A stretch of 35,581 nt of DNA from Lentisphaeria bacterium (GCA_017454215.1 JAFTDL010000075.1:1-35581), one strand, 5' to 3'. Counted from the first letter of the stretch, positions 16,313 to 24,434 are shown. The notes: generated by a model not told the origin, from the letters alone. Numbers and translations: made by a program.

Positions 16313-16657
16313 TCAATCGAACCATTCGTCGGCCGGATCGAAAGACGGCACGGAGACGTTGGCTATGATCATTTCGCCCACGGCCCGGTGGCGGCAGTAC
16401 GCGGCGATGAAGACCGCGCTCCCGGGCCTCACGGGGACCCGCTCGCCGTCGAGTTCCATGAAGCCGCGGCCTTCAAGCACGTGGTAGATCTCGAAATGTT
16501 CCTTGTGGTAATGCAGTTTCGCGTCTTTCTTGATCGCGACGACGTGGAGCGTGGCCGCTCCGTCGGAGGCATTCAGAAAGGCTCTTCGGGTCATGCCGCA
16601 TGGGCACGGCACAGGCTCGATGTCGGAAAAGTTTTCGACCGCATAACGCTTTTTCAT
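16313..16657 (-). CDS. Small single-domain cupin protein
   Basis: This 114-residue protein has the two conserved cupin motifs: LHYHKEHFEIYHVLEGRG (HxH then Glu) and PGSAVFIAAYCRH (the last metal His). The N-terminal 30 residues carry MTRRAFLNASD. Single-domain cupins next to sugar genes may isomerise or epimerise sugars or bind metal; none of this is shown here. AAAGGA lies ten bases before the ATG. It sits 14 bases after the ROK kinase gene and 14 bases before the GH4 gene, so it is part of the same transcript. Confidence 0.82.
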   Translation of the reverse strand: MKKRYAVENFSDIEPVPCPCGMTRRAFLNASDGAATLHVVAIKKDAKLHYHKEHFEIYHVLEGRGFMELDGERVPVRPGSAVFIAAYCRHRAVGEMIIANVSVPSFDPADEWFD

Positions 16658-16671
16658 GGCCGTCAGTCCTT

Positions 16672-17466
16672 TCAAAGATGTCTTTGATTTCGTCCGAAAA
16701 ATTTTGCCGCGCCGTGAAGGCCGGGATCTTCGAGAGAGGGAAACTCCAGCGGAAGTTCCGCCAGCGCGGGCGTCATGAAACGCTCTTTCGCCTTGGCGAT
16801 GCCGCCGCCGACATAGATTTTTTCGAGGTTCAGTTCCCGGCGCCACGCCGTCAGCAGTTCCGCCAGCGCATCGCCGAAACCGCGCCAGACGGCGTCCGTT
16901 CCGGGGCGCTCGGCGAGCTCTTTCACGCTCTTCGCGCCGGGACAGGACTTGAGCAGGGCAGAAGCGGAAACGAAGTCTTCGGCGATACCGCCGCGGAAGG
17001 GCCGGTTCCACAGGGGATACAGCGGCGATCCCTGTCCGTTGTCGAGAAACTTTCCGTCGATCATGACGGCGGCGCCCAGTCCCGTGCCCAGCGTGACGCC
17101 GCCCAGACGCCCCGGCTTTTCCCCGGAGACGCCGCTCAGAAAGGCGTCGGCGTCGTGGAGGAACGTCATGGGCAGAGGCGGAAAAAAGTCCGCCAGACGA
17201 CAGCCCTTGACCGCCTGAAACTTGTGGTCCATCAGGAAGATCCCTTTCCGGTAATCGAAGGGCCCCGGAACGGAGAAGGCGACGCCCGTTATCCCCGCGG
17301 GCGACTGAGAAAGGGCGTTCCGGTACACGGTCCGGAAGGCGTCTTCGATCTCCCCGCGGCCGCATCCGGAACAGGCGGGCACCGGGGGCAGGGGCGCAAA
17401 GAGCCGCCCCGCCCGGAACAGGGCGGATTTGAGAAACGTGCCTCCCGCGTCCACGGAAAGGATCAC
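16672..17466 (-). CDS. ROK-family sugar kinase, without the usual zinc motif
   Basis: The protein has 264 residues, short for a ROK kinase (about 300). The phosphate-binding start ILSVDAGGTFLK and the catalytic Asp105 (FLHDADAFL) are present, as is GGVTLGTGLGAAVMIDGKF. The CxCGxxGCxE zinc motif of most ROK proteins is absent: the matching stretch reads NRPFRGGIAEDFVSASALL. The likely reaction is ATP-dependent phosphorylation of a hexose, such as mannose, fructose or glucose. The best start is a GTG whose last two bases overlap the previous TGA (GTGA), so translation is coupled to the phosphomannose isomerase. The frame continues upstream but only inside that gene. Confidence 0.75.
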   Translation of the reverse strand: MILSVDAGGTFLKSALFRAGRLFAPLPPVPACSGCGRGEIEDAFRTVYRNALSQSPAGITGVAFSVPGPFDYRKGIFLMDHKFQAVKGCRLADFFPPLPMTFLHDADAFLSGVSGEKPGRLGGVTLGTGLGAAVMIDGKFLDNGQGSPLYPLWNRPFRGGIAEDFVSASALLKSCPGAKSVKELAERPGTDAVWRGFGDALAELLTAWRRELNLEKIYVGGGIAKAKERFMTPALAELPLEFPSLEDPGLHGAAKFFGRNQRHL

Positions 17467-19250
17467 TTGAGCATTGTCTTCGTCACTTTGCACGGTGTTT
17501 TCCCGAGGTTGATGATGCCGTATTCCCCCAGATCGGCGGGCAGGACCACCATGTCCATATATTTGGCGTGGTAGTTTCTTGCCGGATCCTTTTTGGAGTA
17601 GACGAGGATCTCGTCGCCCTGCACCAGCACGAGGACGTGGAACTTCTTTCCCTCCGTGCTGTCGGAAACGGAACGGTCGAAACTCAGCCGCCTCAAACTG
17701 AAGTAGATGAGGTCGTGTTCGCCCACGATCTCCTCCTTCCACCCCTCGCCCTCGCGGACGGTGACGGGTTTCGGCCGGAGCACGCCGTCCACGGCGGAGC
17801 GTCTGCGGTTCGTGACCAGCACGTTCCTGCCGTGGATGGAGTGGATCGGGCGCGGATTGCCGTCCAGATCCTTGCGCAGATAGTCGTAGAGCTTGAAGGT
17901 GTAGCTGCCGATGGTGTAACTGCCGATCTCCAGCACCACCTGATTGCGCCCCGAGGCGTGGATGGTGCCGCCGGGCAGCAGGAACTGGTCGCCCTCCTCG
18001 CTGGGAAAGGAGTTGACATACTTGTCATGGTCGAAGGGGATGTGTTCCTTTTCGGCTTTGCCGATGCACTCGTAGAACTCCTCCACGTCGCAGTCGTCCT
18101 GCAGACCGAGGTAGGTCCGGCTGCCCGCGGTCTTGACGCAGTAGTAGCTTTCGTCCTGCTGGAAGGGTTCGCCGAAGTTCTTCTGATTGTAGTCCCGGGG
18201 CGGATGCACCTGTATGGACATGTTGCCGCTGCCGCCGTAGGTGTCGTCGTAGTTGAAGCGGATGGGAAAAACGTATCCGAAGCGCTCGACGCTCTCTTTG
18301 CCCATGAGTTTTTCTCCGCAGTGGCGGAAGAACGTGCTGAAGGGAATGTTGAACGTGCAGGGACCGACCTTGACCTGAAAACTCACTTCGTTGGGGATCA
18401 TGTCAAAGACCCACGCGCAGTTGCGCATGTCCTCGGGCAGATTGCGGAGCTTTTTGACGAACTTGCCGCCCCAGACGCCCTCGATGTAGACGGGCGTGCA
18501 GCGGAAGGGCCGCCGGAGCATCTCCGCAAAGACCTTTTCAAGATCGGCAAACGCGATGAGACGCAGATCGTCCGGCAGATTTCCGTCGATGTAGAAGTCG
18601 ACGGCCCCCGCGTCCATGAGCTGTTTGCGGTGGAGCATCATGATCTCGTAGTCGTAGTAATAGAAGCGCCGGAACATGTATGAGAGCGTGCGCTTTCCCC
18701 TGTCCCCCAGCGGCCGGGTCCTGCCCGCGCGGATGCGCAGCGTCGCGGCCAGCGGCGTGACGTCGATGAAGGCGACCTTGTCGGCGATCTTGCGCAGAAC
18801 TTCGCACGCCGCGCCGCAGCCCCAGACGACCACGAGGGCGTTCTCTTTGGCCGCGGCCTGAAGTTTTCCGGCAAGCTGAGCGAGTTTTGAAGGATCGAAC
18901 AGCGAATCAAGTTCACGGTGAACGCTCCTGCCGAAAAGCAGGATCGGGTCGATGACCCGGTCTTCGGGCAGACTCTCCTTCAGCAGGACATCCAGCTCTT
19001 CCGAAGTCCTGTACGCTTCGGAAACGTCGAAGAATTTGACGTCGGCATCGGCCTCTTCGATCCGGACGAGCAGTTCCGCAAAGGAGGCGCCCACGTATCC
19101 GTCGAGGGCGAGGATGCCCTTCGTTCCGGCCAAAAGAGAACCGATCTTCGCATTGCCGCGCAGGACGGACCCGGTCACTTCCCGCGGGAATTCGGGAAAA
19201 TTGACCGCCTCGGGATCCACGTAGGGATAAGGATTGAACATGAAACTCAT
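17463..19250 (-). CDS. Class I phosphomannose isomerase with an extra N-terminal domain
   Basis: This 595-residue protein is much longer than a plain class I mannose-6-phosphate isomerase (about 300-400). Residues from about 250 carry the isomerase: YIEGVWGGK, NMSIQVHP (metal ligands Gln347 and His349), LPGGTIHASG (metal His) and the VLEIGSYT strand. It should convert mannose-6-phosphate to fructose-6-phosphate. Residues 1-250 form an alpha/beta domain I cannot assign, with ALVVVWGCGAACEV, VAFIDVTPLAATLRIRAG and a Tyr-rich stretch RRFYYYDYEIM. GAGGAG sits ten bases before the ATG and overlaps the end of the RpiR gene, two bases away. With the ROK kinase it forms a hexose-phosphate module. Confidence 0.8.
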   Translation of the reverse strand: MSFMFNPYPYVDPEAVNFPEFPREVTGSVLRGNAKIGSLLAGTKGILALDGYVGASFAELLVRIEEADADVKFFDVSEAYRTSEELDVLLKESLPEDRVIDPILLFGRSVHRELDSLFDPSKLAQLAGKLQAAAKENALVVVWGCGAACEVLRKIADKVAFIDVTPLAATLRIRAGRTRPLGDRGKRTLSYMFRRFYYYDYEIMMLHRKQLMDAGAVDFYIDGNLPDDLRLIAFADLEKVFAEMLRRPFRCTPVYIEGVWGGKFVKKLRNLPEDMRNCAWVFDMIPNEVSFQVKVGPCTFNIPFSTFFRHCGEKLMGKESVERFGYVFPIRFNYDDTYGGSGNMSIQVHPPRDYNQKNFGEPFQQDESYYCVKTAGSRTYLGLQDDCDVEEFYECIGKAEKEHIPFDHDKYVNSFPSEEGDQFLLPGGTIHASGRNQVVLEIGSYTIGSYTFKLYDYLRKDLDGNPRPIHSIHGRNVLVTNRRRSAVDGVLRPKPVTVREGEGWKEEIVGEHDLIYFSLRRLSFDRSVSDSTEGKKFHVLVLVQGDEILVYSKKDPARNYHAKYMDMVVLPADLGEYGIINLGKTPCKVTKTMLK

Positions 19251-19252
19251 TT

Positions 19253-20119
19253 TTATTTGACTCCTCTGCTTTCATTATTCAACATGGCGTGCATTCCGGC
19301 CAGATTGCGTTCGGCTTTGTTCATATCGTCAAGCGCCAGCACGACCGAAAGGATATCGACGATCATCAGCTGCGAGAGCCGGGAGGTCATGGCGCCGATG
19401 CGGAAATCGTCCTCATTGGAACTGGTGAGCAGCACCGTGTCGCTCGCACGGGCCAGCGGGGAATTGGGATAATTCGTGATCGCGACGACGGGACAGCCGT
19501 TGTCTTTGGCCGTCTTTACGCTGCTCAACACTTCGGTGTTTTCCCCGCGGAACGAGACCACGATCAGAAGATCGTTCTTTTCCAGCAGAAAAGACATCAT
19601 CCTGTTCATGGCGGAACTGCCGTGATAAAAGGCCGGATACCCCATGTGAACGAGTTTCATCTGCAGATCTTCGCAGACTATCCCCGAAGCGCCCGCACCG
19701 CAGAGCATGATCCGGCGGGCCTTGCGGATCGCCCCGACGGCCTGCAGAACGGCCTTTTCGCCGCAGACTGCCACCGTGTCGTTGACCGTCTGCAGATAAT
19801 CGCCGCGGAAATCCTCCAGCAGACGCTCGAAACCGCTCTTTTCGCGGACGCTGTCGCTGTCGACCTGAGTCTGAAGCGGTATCAGATCGTGGGAGATCGA
19901 ACGCCGCATGTCCGAAAACCCCTTGAAGCCCAGTTTCCGGCAGAAGCGGATGATCTGGGCGTTGTCGCAGCCGCAGGCCGCGGCGATGTCCGAAAGTCTC
20001 CCCCCCGCGAGCAGTCCCGGATCCCGCAGGATACAGTCCGCGATGCGGGCGTAATTGCCGTGAAACGATGAGTAGGACTCCCGTATTTTCAGCAGTGTTT
20101 TCGGCGTCGTTCCGGTCAT
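19253..20119 (-). CDS. RpiR-family transcriptional regulator (helix-turn-helix plus SIS domain)
   Basis: The protein has 288 residues, the standard RpiR length. Residues about 5-80 hold the helix-turn-helix (LSDIAAACGCDNAQIIRFCRKLGF), and about 125-255 the SIS domain (RIMLCGAGASGIVCEDLQMK, LLIVVSFRGENTEVL), which binds sugar phosphates. As first gene of the operon for phosphomannose isomerase, kinase, cupin and GH4, it probably senses a hexose phosphate and controls its own transcript. A dyad in the promoter just upstream is the likely binding site. The ribosome-binding site is GAGAGGG, four bases before the ATG. Confidence 0.9.
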   Translation of the reverse strand: MTGTTPKTLLKIRESYSSFHGNYARIADCILRDPGLLAGGRLSDIAAACGCDNAQIIRFCRKLGFKGFSDMRRSISHDLIPLQTQVDSDSVREKSGFERLLEDFRGDYLQTVNDTVAVCGEKAVLQAVGAIRKARRIMLCGAGASGIVCEDLQMKLVHMGYPAFYHGSSAMNRMMSFLLEKNDLLIVVSFRGENTEVLSSVKTAKDNGCPVVAITNYPNSPLARASDTVLLTSSNEDDFRIGAMTSRLSQLMIVDILSVVLALDDMNKAERNLAGMHAMLNNESRGVK

Positions 20120-20161
20120 AAGACCCTCTCTTTCCGCTTGAGGTCAAACCTTTTCTGATAT

Positions 20162-20201
20162 AAGTTATCACATTTTTTGACTTTTTCAACAGCAAAAGTC
20201 A
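20162..20201 (-). promoter_or_regulatory. Promoter and operator-like dyad of the RpiR operon
   Basis: On the minus strand TTGAAA (20184-20189) and TAACTT (20162-20167) have 16-base spacing. A perfect inverted repeat, TGACTTTT (20178-20185) and AAAAGTCA (20194-20201) with an eight-base spacer, covers the -35 box. The AT-rich 96-base gap stands out from its GC-rich neighbours. The regulator itself is the most likely binder. Confidence 0.5.
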
Positions 20202-20215
20202 TTTTTTTTGATTTT

Positions 20216-21175
20216 TCATTCCATTGTCAGGACGACTTTGCCGATGTTTTCGGAACGGCGGAGCACGCCGTGGGCCGCTTCGACCTCGCGGACGGGAAAG
20301 ACGGCGTGGATATGGGAAATGAGCTTTCCCTGCGTGAAAAGGGGAAAGATTTCGCCGTGCAGCGCGTGCATGATGCGGCTCTTTTCCTCCGGCGTCCGGC
20401 TGCGGAGCGTGGAGCCGATCACTCTGAGGCGCTTGCGCCAGATGTTTTCGAGATCGACGGTCGTCATCCCGCCGCCCATCGAGGCGATCATGATCCAGCG
20501 GCCGCCGAAGGCCATGTACTTGAGACACTCGCCCATGCGCACGCCTCCGATGCAGTCGAGGGCGACGGCGGGCGGGTTCGCCTCCAGCACGGGACGGATA
20601 TCCTCCTTGTGGTAGTCCAGCACGATGTCCGCGCCGAGTTTTCCGATGAAATCAGCTTTTCCGGGGGAGCCCGCCGTCGCAATGACTTTGGCTCCCTGAA
20701 GCTTGGCATACTGGATGGCGGCAAGTCCGACACCGCTGGCGCCGGCCTGAACGTAAAAGACGTCTCCCGGTTTCAGTCCCCCCGCCTCGAACCGCAGATT
20801 GAGGTAAACCGTGCTCCAGACTTCGGGGATCGAGGAAGCCTGAACGAAGTCCATGCCCTCCGGCACGGGGACCGTCATGCCTTCGGGAACGGCGATCTTC
20901 TGCGAGTAGCCGCCGCCGCCCGCCAGAGCGCAGACCCGGTCGCCGGGCTTGAACGAGGAGTCCCTGTCCGCCTCTTCGATCACACCCGCCACCTCCAGAC
21001 CGCACCACCGGGGCCAGCCCGGCGGCGAGGCGTAGAGGCCGTCTTTCTGCATCAGGTCGGCGCGGTTGACCGCGCAGGCATGGACTCTTATGACGACTTC
21101 GCCCTCACGGCGGACGGGGTCTGCCACATCGGTCCAGAGAAAATCGAGATTTTTGTCGAGGATCATCGCTTTCAT
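20216..21175 (-). CDS. NADPH:quinone oxidoreductase-like protein (zinc-free MDR family)
   Basis: This 319-residue protein has the typical length and fold of the quinone oxidoreductase/PIG3 branch of medium-chain dehydrogenases: VHACAVNRADLMQKDGLY, GLEVAGVIEEAD and the Rossmann motif VQAGASGVGLAAIQYAK. The zinc ligands of alcohol dehydrogenases are missing, as expected for this branch. It should transfer hydride from NADPH to a quinone or unsaturated carbonyl compound. AAGGTG precedes the ATG. It follows the Gfo/Idh/MocA gene by 15 bases and is probably the last gene of the short operon that starts at 23256, before the RpiR promoter. Confidence 0.88.
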   Translation of the reverse strand: MKAMILDKNLDFLWTDVADPVRREGEVVIRVHACAVNRADLMQKDGLYASPPGWPRWCGLEVAGVIEEADRDSSFKPGDRVCALAGGGGYSQKIAVPEGMTVPVPEGMDFVQASSIPEVWSTVYLNLRFEAGGLKPGDVFYVQAGASGVGLAAIQYAKLQGAKVIATAGSPGKADFIGKLGADIVLDYHKEDIRPVLEANPPAVALDCIGGVRMGECLKYMAFGGRWIMIASMGGGMTTVDLENIWRKRLRVIGSTLRSRTPEEKSRIMHALHGEIFPLFTQGKLISHIHAVFPVREVEAAHGVLRRSENIGKVVLTME

Positions 21176-21190
21176 AAGATCACCTTGTCG

Positions 21191-22237
21191 TCAAATGCTT
21201 TGCTTCCGTTCCCTTCCGGACCATTCGATGTACCCGGACGCCGCAAGGACCGCTTCGTGGACAGTATAATCGTGCTCGAATGAGTAAGAACTCCTTTTCC
21301 CCTTGCGGATCATGTCGGCCAGTTCCTGCATCTGCACGTCGTAGCGGTTGAGCTGCGGCGGGAATTTCAGGGTATGGGTCCCCTTGGAGAAAGAGCCGGA
21401 GTCTTCCGCCAGCACGAGTTCGAGTTCCAGCGGCTTGCCGTCGAAGCGCTCCAGCGGCGAGAATCTGATCGTGCCCTTCGTCCCGGCGATCTTCATGGCC
21501 CGGCCGCCGGTGCCGCCGGCGTCCTTGCTGCACGAGCGCACGACGGCGAAGGCGTGAGGATACTCCAGCACGGCGAGGCAGTTGTTTCTGACTTCGTCCG
21601 GATAACCGGGCGCGGACTTCAGAAACGGCGTGATCTTTTCGGGCCGCCCCAGCGCGGCAACGACGAAGTCGATCAGGTGACAGCCCAGATTGTACATGAG
21701 CCCGCCGGGAAATTCGGCGATGTACTTCTGATAGAGTTCCCCGCCGTAGCAGTGGTTCATGTCGGCGTCGATCTCGAAGACCTCGCCGATGAGTTTGTCC
21801 CGGACGGCGTCGAGGCAGAACCTGAACGCCGGATTGCCGCGGAACATGTAGCCGATCTGAAAGGGGATGTTTTTTTCGCGGCAGCCGGAGAGCAGCTTCC
21901 CGTAAAGCGCAAGATCGGGCCCGGCGGGTTTGTCCATGTGCATGGCCAGTTTCCGCTCCATGCACTTGAGCGCCACGGGCACGAGGTCGTTGTTGGGCAC
22001 CTCCACGGTCACGGCTTCGAGGCCGGGAAAATCGAGGGCCTCTTCGAGCGTCATTTTTCTGATGTCCGCATAGAACTCCGGCTTGTTGGGGTTGGGCAGA
22101 CGGGGCGTGGTGCAGAACTCCCGTTCGTCCACAAAGCCCGCCAGTTCGAAAAGATCGGTCCGGTTCTTCAGCACCTCGATCTTGCCGATGGCGTGTTCGT
22201 GGAACATGCCGATCTGAATTACCTTGATCCTTTTCAT
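21191..22237 (-). CDS. Gfo/Idh/MocA-family NAD(P)-dependent oxidoreductase
   Basis: This 348-residue protein has the usual family length. The N-terminal Rossmann part starts KVIQIGMFHEHAIG, an altered version of the GxGxxG loop. AVTVEVPNNDLVPVAL and HMDKPAGPDL (the EKP-like lysine motif, here DKP) follow. The C-terminal domain holds GGLMYNLGCHLIDFVV with the likely catalytic His and Asp. Family members oxidise or reduce cyclic polyols and sugars. The start codon overlaps the stop of the upstream epimerase gene by four bases (ATGA), so the two are co-translated. The specific sugar is unknown. Confidence 0.88.
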   Translation of the reverse strand: MKRIKVIQIGMFHEHAIGKIEVLKNRTDLFELAGFVDEREFCTTPRLPNPNKPEFYADIRKMTLEEALDFPGLEAVTVEVPNNDLVPVALKCMERKLAMHMDKPAGPDLALYGKLLSGCREKNIPFQIGYMFRGNPAFRFCLDAVRDKLIGEVFEIDADMNHCYGGELYQKYIAEFPGGLMYNLGCHLIDFVVAALGRPEKITPFLKSAPGYPDEVRNNCLAVLEYPHAFAVVRSCSKDAGGTGGRAMKIAGTKGTIRFSPLERFDGKPLELELVLAEDSGSFSKGTHTLKFPPQLNRYDVQMQELADMIRKGKRSSYSFEHDYTVHEAVLAASGYIEWSGRERKQSI

Positions 22238-23256
22238 CGCATTTTTCCCGATTTTTTCAGGTAGTCGTCCATGCGCAGATTCACGCTGCTTTTCATGTCG
22301 AAACGAAAATCCGCCGGACAGCGGCCGATTTCGTACTCAAGTCCGTCGTAGAGAGGCATCAGGTCCTTCTGCGCCATGCCCGTCGCCGCCAGCACCTTGG
22401 AGTTGTCGATGACGCGGTCGAAGAGGCGGTCGTAAACAAGCTGCCAGCTGCCCGTGTATGGAAAGCGGTCGAACTCCGTCACCGCGATCCTGAGAAAATC
22501 CGTCTGGGGGACCCAGACCGCTTCGAGACCGCAGATGTCGCGGTAAAAACCGGCGATCTCGCCCCACGTGCGGTGCTCGGCGGTGGCGAGGGTGTAGGTT
22601 TCTCCCAATGCCCTTTCGTTGAAGAGCAGCCGGGCGATCATGCCGGAAACGTCTCCGGCCCAGCTCATGGTCGCCTGAACGTCTTTCGCCGTTTCGGGCA
22701 GGACCACGGGTTTGCCCTGCCGGGCGCGGCCCACGGTCGCGGCCGCTTCGAGAGTCACCAGCTGATAACGCAGCAGCGAATAGGTGATCGAGGGCCGCAC
22801 GATGGTCCAGTTTTTCCGCTTCCAGCCTCTTAACATGTTTTCTCCGCGGGCCTTGTGGATGCTGTAATCGTCGGAGTTTCTCAGCAGAACGTCGGATGAA
22901 CTGTCGAGCAGACGGGGCGACGTTTCACGTATGGGGGTCTCCCAGCCGTCGCAGACCCGGCAGGACGAAAGAAAGATGTAATGCTCCGTCGCTTCCAGCA
23001 GTTCCGGCAGGTACAGCACAAGTTCATGCGTGGGATAGGTCAGAAAGTCCACGATCCCGTCGTAGCCGTTCCGGAACAGTTCCGTGCGGAAGGCAAAATC
23101 CTTGGCCTGAGCCTTGATCGTATTGACCGGACAGCCGAAGTCGTACTCGTCCAGCGAAACGGCGTCCACGGCGCATCCCCGCGCGCACAGCTCCGGCACG
23201 AGATATTTGCCCATGGCGCCCGATGCGCCGAGGACCAGCACTTTTTTACGCTCCAT
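22234..23256 (-). CDS. NAD-dependent epimerase/dehydratase-like protein (extended SDR)
   Basis: This 340-residue protein begins with the Rossmann motif VLVLGASGAMGKYL and carries an SDR catalytic pair in DDYSIHKARGEN (Tyr-x3-Lys), with FLSSCRVCDG as the preceding Ser strand. TIVRPSITYS is the usual substrate-side strand. It probably acts on a sugar or nucleotide sugar. GGGAGGG lies just ahead of the ATG. It is the first gene of a leftward operon with a near-consensus promoter at 23298-23326 and is divergent from the LacI gene, which probably controls it. Confidence 0.85.
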   Translation of the reverse strand: MERKKVLVLGASGAMGKYLVPELCARGCAVDAVSLDEYDFGCPVNTIKAQAKDFAFRTELFRNGYDGIVDFLTYPTHELVLYLPELLEATEHYIFLSSCRVCDGWETPIRETSPRLLDSSSDVLLRNSDDYSIHKARGENMLRGWKRKNWTIVRPSITYSLLRYQLVTLEAAATVGRARQGKPVVLPETAKDVQATMSWAGDVSGMIARLLFNERALGETYTLATAEHRTWGEIAGFYRDICGLEAVWVPQTDFLRIAVTEFDRFPYTGSWQLVYDRLFDRVIDNSKVLAATGMAQKDLMPLYDGLEYEIGRCPADFRFDMKSSVNLRMDDYLKKSGKMR

Positions 23257-23297
23257 TCCGTCCCTCCCCGGATACCGTGTGAATGATGTTCCGCTTT

Positions 23298-23326
23298 ATT
23301 GTACCGCGGCCGCGGCCGATTGTCAA
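23298..23326 (-). promoter_or_regulatory. Near-consensus sigma-70 promoter of the epimerase operon
   Basis: On the minus strand TTGACA (23321-23326) and TACAAT (23298-23303) are exactly 17 bases apart, the best promoter match in the window. The spacer is a GC palindrome (CCGCGGCCGCGG). Confidence 0.75.
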
Positions 23327-23339
23327 ACGGACAAACGGA

Positions 23340-23385
23340 TTTTGCGTGAAAAATCATCTGCAACAGATGACTTGATTTCGCAAAA
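23340..23385. promoter_or_regulatory. Nested palindromic operator between divergent genes
   Basis: The core TCATCTGCAACAGATGA (23354-23370) is a perfect 7-3-7 inverted repeat. It is enclosed by a second pair, TTTTGCG (23340-23346) and CGCAAAA (23379-23385). The core size and odd centre fit a LacI-family operator. It lies between the two divergent promoters and next to the LacI -35 box. Confidence 0.65.
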
Positions 23386-23399
23386 ATGCGTGATATATT
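23372..23399 (+). promoter_or_regulatory. Promoter of the LacI-family regulator gene
   Basis: TTGATT (23372-23377) and TATATT (23394-23399) have 16-base spacing. The right arm of the outer palindrome falls in the spacer, which suits autorepression. Confidence 0.55.
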
Positions 23400-23430
23400 G
23401 AAATATCGTCAAAACGGGGAGAAAATTTTC

Positions 23431-24393
23431 ATGAACATCACGGAGATCGCCGCTCTGGCAGGAGTTTCGCCCGCCACCGTATCGAGGGTTTTCAGCAGGA
23501 ATCCGGGGGTGGGCAAAGACGTCGCCCAGCGCGTCATGAAGATCGCGTCCGAACACAACTACCATCCGCGCATTTCGGAAAAGCAGAAGATCGTCATCCT
23601 CATCACGCCGTACAACTCGGTTTATCCCGTGCAGAGCTGCATCGACATGCTGCTGATGGCCCTGACGCAGGAACTGCCTCAGAACGGTTTCCGGGTGGAG
23701 ATACTGCCGCTCAACAGTCTGGAGCGTCTGCCCGACGTGCGGTTCTGCGCGGCGGCGGCCGTGGGGATCGAACCCGGAGAACTGGAAAACTGGGACGATC
23801 AGTTCAGCGAACCTCTGATCTTCCTCGACCGTTCCCCGGACGGCGGCAGATCCGGAAAAAACGTCTGTTTCGTCAACTCCGACGAAGAGGGCGGCATGGA
23901 GCTGGCGATCGCCCATCTCAAGGAACGCGGACACCGCAAGGTCGGATGCATCATCCACGGCGACCCCGGCAGGGGCAATGCCTCCGCCCGCGAAAAGGCC
24001 GTCCGCCGCGCTCTGAAAAAATATGATCTCCCCTGCGGCGACAATCTGATATGCTTCTCGGGCAGCGGAACGGAGCGCTACGTGGAACTGGTGGGAAAAC
24101 TGCTGAAACTCGGCGTTGACGCCCTCTTCTGCCCCGGCGGCAACGCGGGCATAACGGTCCTGTACGCGCTGTCGCTGTACGGCAGGGAAGTGCCGCGGGA
24201 TATTTCGCTCATCGCCTCGGAGCAGACTTTCTTTTCGGGTTACGCCGTGCCGCCGCAGACCACCATCACGCAGGAGTACCGGCTTCTGGCTTCCGAAGTC
24301 GTGGGACTGATAAAAAAACGCCTCGACGGCGGAGCCGTGCCCCCCGTCACCACGCTGCCGTACAGGCTCATAAAGCGCGAAAGCGTCAGGTGA
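23431..24393 (+). CDS. LacI-family transcriptional regulator
   Basis: This 320-residue protein has a canonical LacI head: ITEIAALAGVSPATVSRVF as helix-turn-helix and MKIASEHNYHPR as hinge region. The body is the periplasmic-binding-protein-like sensor domain (HLKERGHRKVGCIIHGDP, PRDISLIASEQ, TTITQEYRLLA). The start at 23431 fits the family and has GGGGAG ten bases upstream; 15 codons of open frame before it lie in the promoter. It probably represses the divergent epimerase/oxidoreductase operon and itself through the palindrome at 23354-23370. Past its TGA the same frame would read PPGSVTDERPR, matching the C-terminus of the GntR-type regulator at 5625-6722. Confidence 0.9.
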   Translation: MNITEIAALAGVSPATVSRVFSRNPGVGKDVAQRVMKIASEHNYHPRISEKQKIVILITPYNSVYPVQSCIDMLLMALTQELPQNGFRVEILPLNSLERLPDVRFCAAAAVGIEPGELENWDDQFSEPLIFLDRSPDGGRSGKNVCFVNSDEEGGMELAIAHLKERGHRKVGCIIHGDPGRGNASAREKAVRRALKKYDLPCGDNLICFSGSGTERYVELVGKLLKLGVDALFCPGGNAGITVLYALSLYGREVPRDISLIASEQTFFSGYAVPPQTTITQEYRLLASEVVGLIKKRLDGGAVPPVTTLPYRLIKRESVR

Positions 24394-24411
24394 CCCCCCG
24401 GCTCAGTCACC
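24389..24411 (+). other. Hairpin overlapping the LacI stop codon
   Basis: GGTGAC and GTCACC form a perfect six-base stem with an 11-base loop, and the TGA stop lies inside the left arm. No T-run follows. The YjdF-like gene starts 23 bases further on, so the hairpin could tune read-through between the two genes. Confidence 0.4.
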
Positions 24412-24434
24412 GATGAAAGGCCAAGGTGAAAAAA
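24394..24434 (+). repeat. Copy 2 of a regulator-gene 3'-end element
   Basis: It matches 6687-6727 at 34 of 41 bases. Here it lies entirely after the LacI stop codon and includes the AAGGTG ribosome-binding site of the next gene. Confidence 0.75.

Noticed and set aside
20178-20210. Hairpin followed by a T-run, looking like a plus-strand terminator
   Set aside because: No plus-strand gene ends nearby. On the minus strand the T-run is on the wrong side, and the dyad overlaps a promoter, so an operator is more likely.
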